Shown here piece by piece: positions 62,596 through 64,000 of a stretch of 64,000 nt of DNA. The stretch spans positions 302,683 through 366,682 of the forward strand of contig NZ_GL882689.1 of the NCBI RefSeq assembly GCF_000195635.1. Direction: 5' to 3'. The position numbers and the translations under genes were made by a program. Under the pieces are notes generated by a model. It saw only the letters and a program-made list of their open reading frames with translations, did no database searches and was not told the DNA's origin. Numbering within the stretch: position 1 is the first letter of the stretch; every line of letters starts with the position of its first letter. This stretch comes from Bacteroides fluxus YIT 12057 (GTDB lineage: Bacteria; Bacteroidota; Bacteroidia; Bacteroidales; Bacteroidaceae).

Positions 62596-63597
62596 ATGGA
62601 ATTTCTAACAAATGACAAACTGACCATCGTAGGTGCAGCCGGCATGATTGGCTCTAACATGGCACAAACCGCCATAATGATGCATCTTACTCCCAACATC
62701 TGTCTGTATGACCCTTATGCTCCCGGGCTGGAAGGCGTAGCGGAGGAATTGTTCCACTGCGGTTTCGAAGGCTTGAACTTGACATTTACATCAGATATCA
62801 AAGAGGCATTGACCGGTGCCAAATATGTAGTATCTTCAGGTGGAGCAGCCCGCAAGGCAGGCATGACCCGTGAAGACTTGCTGAAAGGCAATGCTGCCAT
62901 TGCCGAAGAATTCGGGAAAAATGTCAAAGCTTATTGTCCGGATGTAAGACACGTTGTCGTAATCTTTAACCCGGCTGACATCACCGGCCTGATTACTTTA
63001 TTGTATTCCGGATTGAAACCGTCTCAAGTGACTACACTGGCGGCTCTTGACAGTACCCGCCTGCGCAGTGAGTTGTCCAAGCACTTTGGCATCGCTCCGG
63101 ATAAAATAGAGAATTGCCGCACTTATGGCGGACACGGTGAACAGATGGCTGTATATGCCTCTACTGCCAAAGTAGATGGCAAGCCCTTGCTGGATATCAT
63201 CGGTACGCCTGCCCTTACCAAGGAACAATGGGCGGAAATCCAGACAAAGGTAATTAAAGGCGGTGCCAATATCATCGCTTTGCGCGGCCGTTCTTCTTTC
63301 CAAAGTCCGGCGTACGTATCCATTGAAATGATTGCTGCCGCTATGGGGGGGAAACCGTTCCGTTGGCCGGCCGGCACTTATGTTCACAGCCACGGCTTTG
63401 ATCACATCATGATGGCTATGGAAACTGAAATCACTAAAGATGGTGTGCGTTATCATGAATTGAACGGTACCCCTGAAGAAGAAGCCAAACTGAAAGAGAG
63501 TTATGCTCACCTTTGCAAGCTCCGCGACGAAGTTATCGCGATGGGCGTGCTGCCTTCCATTAATGATTGGCATAGTATCAATCCAAATATTGACTAA
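62596..63597 (+). CDS. mdh: Malate dehydrogenase
   Basis: This 333-residue NAD-dependent enzyme interconverts malate and oxaloacetate and feeds the reductive succinate branch used by Bacteroides. It shows the Rossmann motif TIVGAAGMIGSNMA, SSGGAARKAGMTREDLLKGN, FNPADIT and the catalytic-His region TYGGHGEQMAVYAS. It is a stand-alone gene with its own promoter box and terminator. Confidence 0.95.
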   Translation: MEFLTNDKLTIVGAAGMIGSNMAQTAIMMHLTPNICLYDPYAPGLEGVAEELFHCGFEGLNLTFTSDIKEALTGAKYVVSSGGAARKAGMTREDLLKGNAAIAEEFGKNVKAYCPDVRHVVVIFNPADITGLITLLYSGLKPSQVTTLAALDSTRLRSELSKHFGIAPDKIENCRTYGGHGEQMAVYASTAKVDGKPLLDIIGTPALTKEQWAEIQTKVIKGGANIIALRGRSSFQSPAYVSIEMIAAAMGGKPFRWPAGTYVHSHGFDHIMMAMETEITKDGVRYHELNGTPEEEAKLKESYAHLCKLRDEVIAMGVLPSINDWHSINPNID

Positions 63598-63622
63598 TGC
63601 TGAGTAATCGGCCAAATAGTTG

Positions 63623-63660
63623 AAAAGGTACCTTTCTTGGATAGAAGAGGTACCTTTTTA
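63623..63660 (+). terminator. Terminator of mdh
   Basis: Perfect arms AAAAGGTACC (63623-63632) and GGTACCTTTT (63649-63658) with a following T. Confidence 0.8.
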
Positions 63661-63681
63661 GATATTTTTCCTCAAAAATCC

Positions 63682-63711
63682 TTGCAGTATAAAAAAAACT
63701 CTTTATCTTTG
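63682..63711 (+). promoter_or_regulatory. Promoter of the tRNA pair
   Basis: TTG at 63682-63684 is followed after 19 bp by TATCTTTG (63704-63711), a good -33/-7 match, 18 bp before the tRNA. Confidence 0.65.
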
Positions 63712-63728
63712 CACCCGCAAACGAAAAA

Positions 63729-63801
63729 GGTGTCATAGCTCAGTTGGTAGAGCAAAGGACTGAAAATCCTTGTGTCCCCGGTTCGATTCCTGGTGACACC
63801 A
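63729..63801 (+). tRNA. tRNA-Phe (GAA)
   Basis: A complete cloverleaf: acceptor GGTGTCA/TGACACC, D-arm GCTCAGTTGGTAGAGC, anticodon arm AAGGA-CTGAAAA-TCCTT with anticodon GAA, and T-arm CCCGGTTCGATTCCTGG. The CCA end is not encoded. It is followed after 13 bp by a second tRNA. Confidence 0.97.
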
Positions 63802-63814
63802 CTTTTGAAAGCAT

Positions 63815-63887
63815 CGGAATGTAGCGCAGTTGGTAGCGCACTACGTTCGGGACGTAGGGGTCGGGCGTTCGAGTCGCCTCATTCCGA
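63815..63887 (+). tRNA. tRNA-Pro (CGG)
   Basis: Acceptor CGGAATG/CATTCCG, D-arm GCGCAGTTGGTAGCGC, anticodon arm CTACG-TTCGGGA-CGTAG with anticodon CGG (codon CCG), and T-arm GGGCGTTCGAGTCGCC. CCA is not encoded. Confidence 0.96.
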
Positions 63888-63890
63888 CAG

Positions 63891-63933
63891 AAAGCGACAA
63901 GCAGTGAAAATTGCTTGTCGCTTTTCTTTTTTT
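63891..63933 (+). terminator. Terminator of the tRNA operon
   Basis: Perfect 13-bp arms AAAGCGACAAGCA (63891-63903) and TGCTTGTCGCTTT (63912-63924) are followed by a T-rich tract. Confidence 0.9.
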
Positions 63934-64000
63934 ATCTCTGCAAACCTCTGCAAATTCTCTCAAGCGGGGATCAACGTAAAAACCTGAGGGATTTTGTATT

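Noticed and set aside
63772..63987. 71-residue reading frame across the tRNA genes
   Set aside because: It runs through both tRNAs and the terminator and cannot be a real gene.

Overview
The window looks like a chromosome segment of a human-gut type Bacteroides (Bacteroidales). The evidence is paired SusC/SusD-like genes, many lipoprotein or signal-peptide carbohydrate enzymes, Bacteroides-type promoter boxes (TAnnTTTG, often without a clear Shine-Dalgarno), and housekeeping genes typical of the group (L19, a CvfB-like S1 protein, malate dehydrogenase, DUF4136, DUF6078). The species cannot be fixed from the sequence alone.

Positions 1-43000 form one large pectin (rhamnogalacturonan I) utilisation region, all on the + strand. 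It opens with the 3' part of a PL11 rhamnogalacturonan lyase, then a GH28 and a GH106 alpha-L-rhamnosidase. Next comes a complete cytoplasmic L-rhamnose pathway: kinase rhaB, isomerase rhaA, permease rhaT and aldolase rhaD. A GH105 unsaturated rhamnogalacturonyl hydrolase and an AraC-type regulator resembling RhaR follow. Two SusC/SusD pairs (14.1-19.5 kb and 24.5-29.7 kb) come after that. The first is followed by a second GH106 and a GH43. The second is followed by a GH2, a PL1 pectate lyase, two poorly characterised six-hairpin-type proteins, a PL8-fold lyase and an aldo/keto reductase. The gene content supports cleavage of the backbone outside the cell, import by the SusCD pairs, periplasmic trimming, and conversion of L-rhamnose to DHAP and L-lactaldehyde. 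No fucO-type lactaldehyde reductase is present; the aldo/keto reductase is a candidate substitute.

Positions 43.1-44.5 kb hold a DUF4136 lipoprotein and a small outer-membrane beta-barrel protein. From 52.2 down to 44.6 kb on the - strand runs a four-gene envelope cluster: a 5'-nucleotidase C-terminal-domain lipoprotein, a separate metallophosphoesterase, and two GH3-serine hydrolase fusions. One fusion has lost its GH3 catalytic loop.

From 52.5 kb to the end are rplS, a DUF6078 protein, a ROK sugar kinase (-), a five-gene MacAB/TolC-like efflux operon (54.7-60.5 kb), a basic low-complexity secreted protein (-), an S1-domain protein (-), malate dehydrogenase, tRNA-Phe and tRNA-Pro.

Non-coding structure of interest includes a 3 x 21-bp tandem array upstream of the first susC, a 3 x 22-bp array plus long hairpin at 36.5 kb, and three consecutive hairpins at 53.4 kb. 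Dyads overlap the -7 boxes of rhaB and of the 61.5 kb gene. Terminator-like hairpins follow both susD genes.
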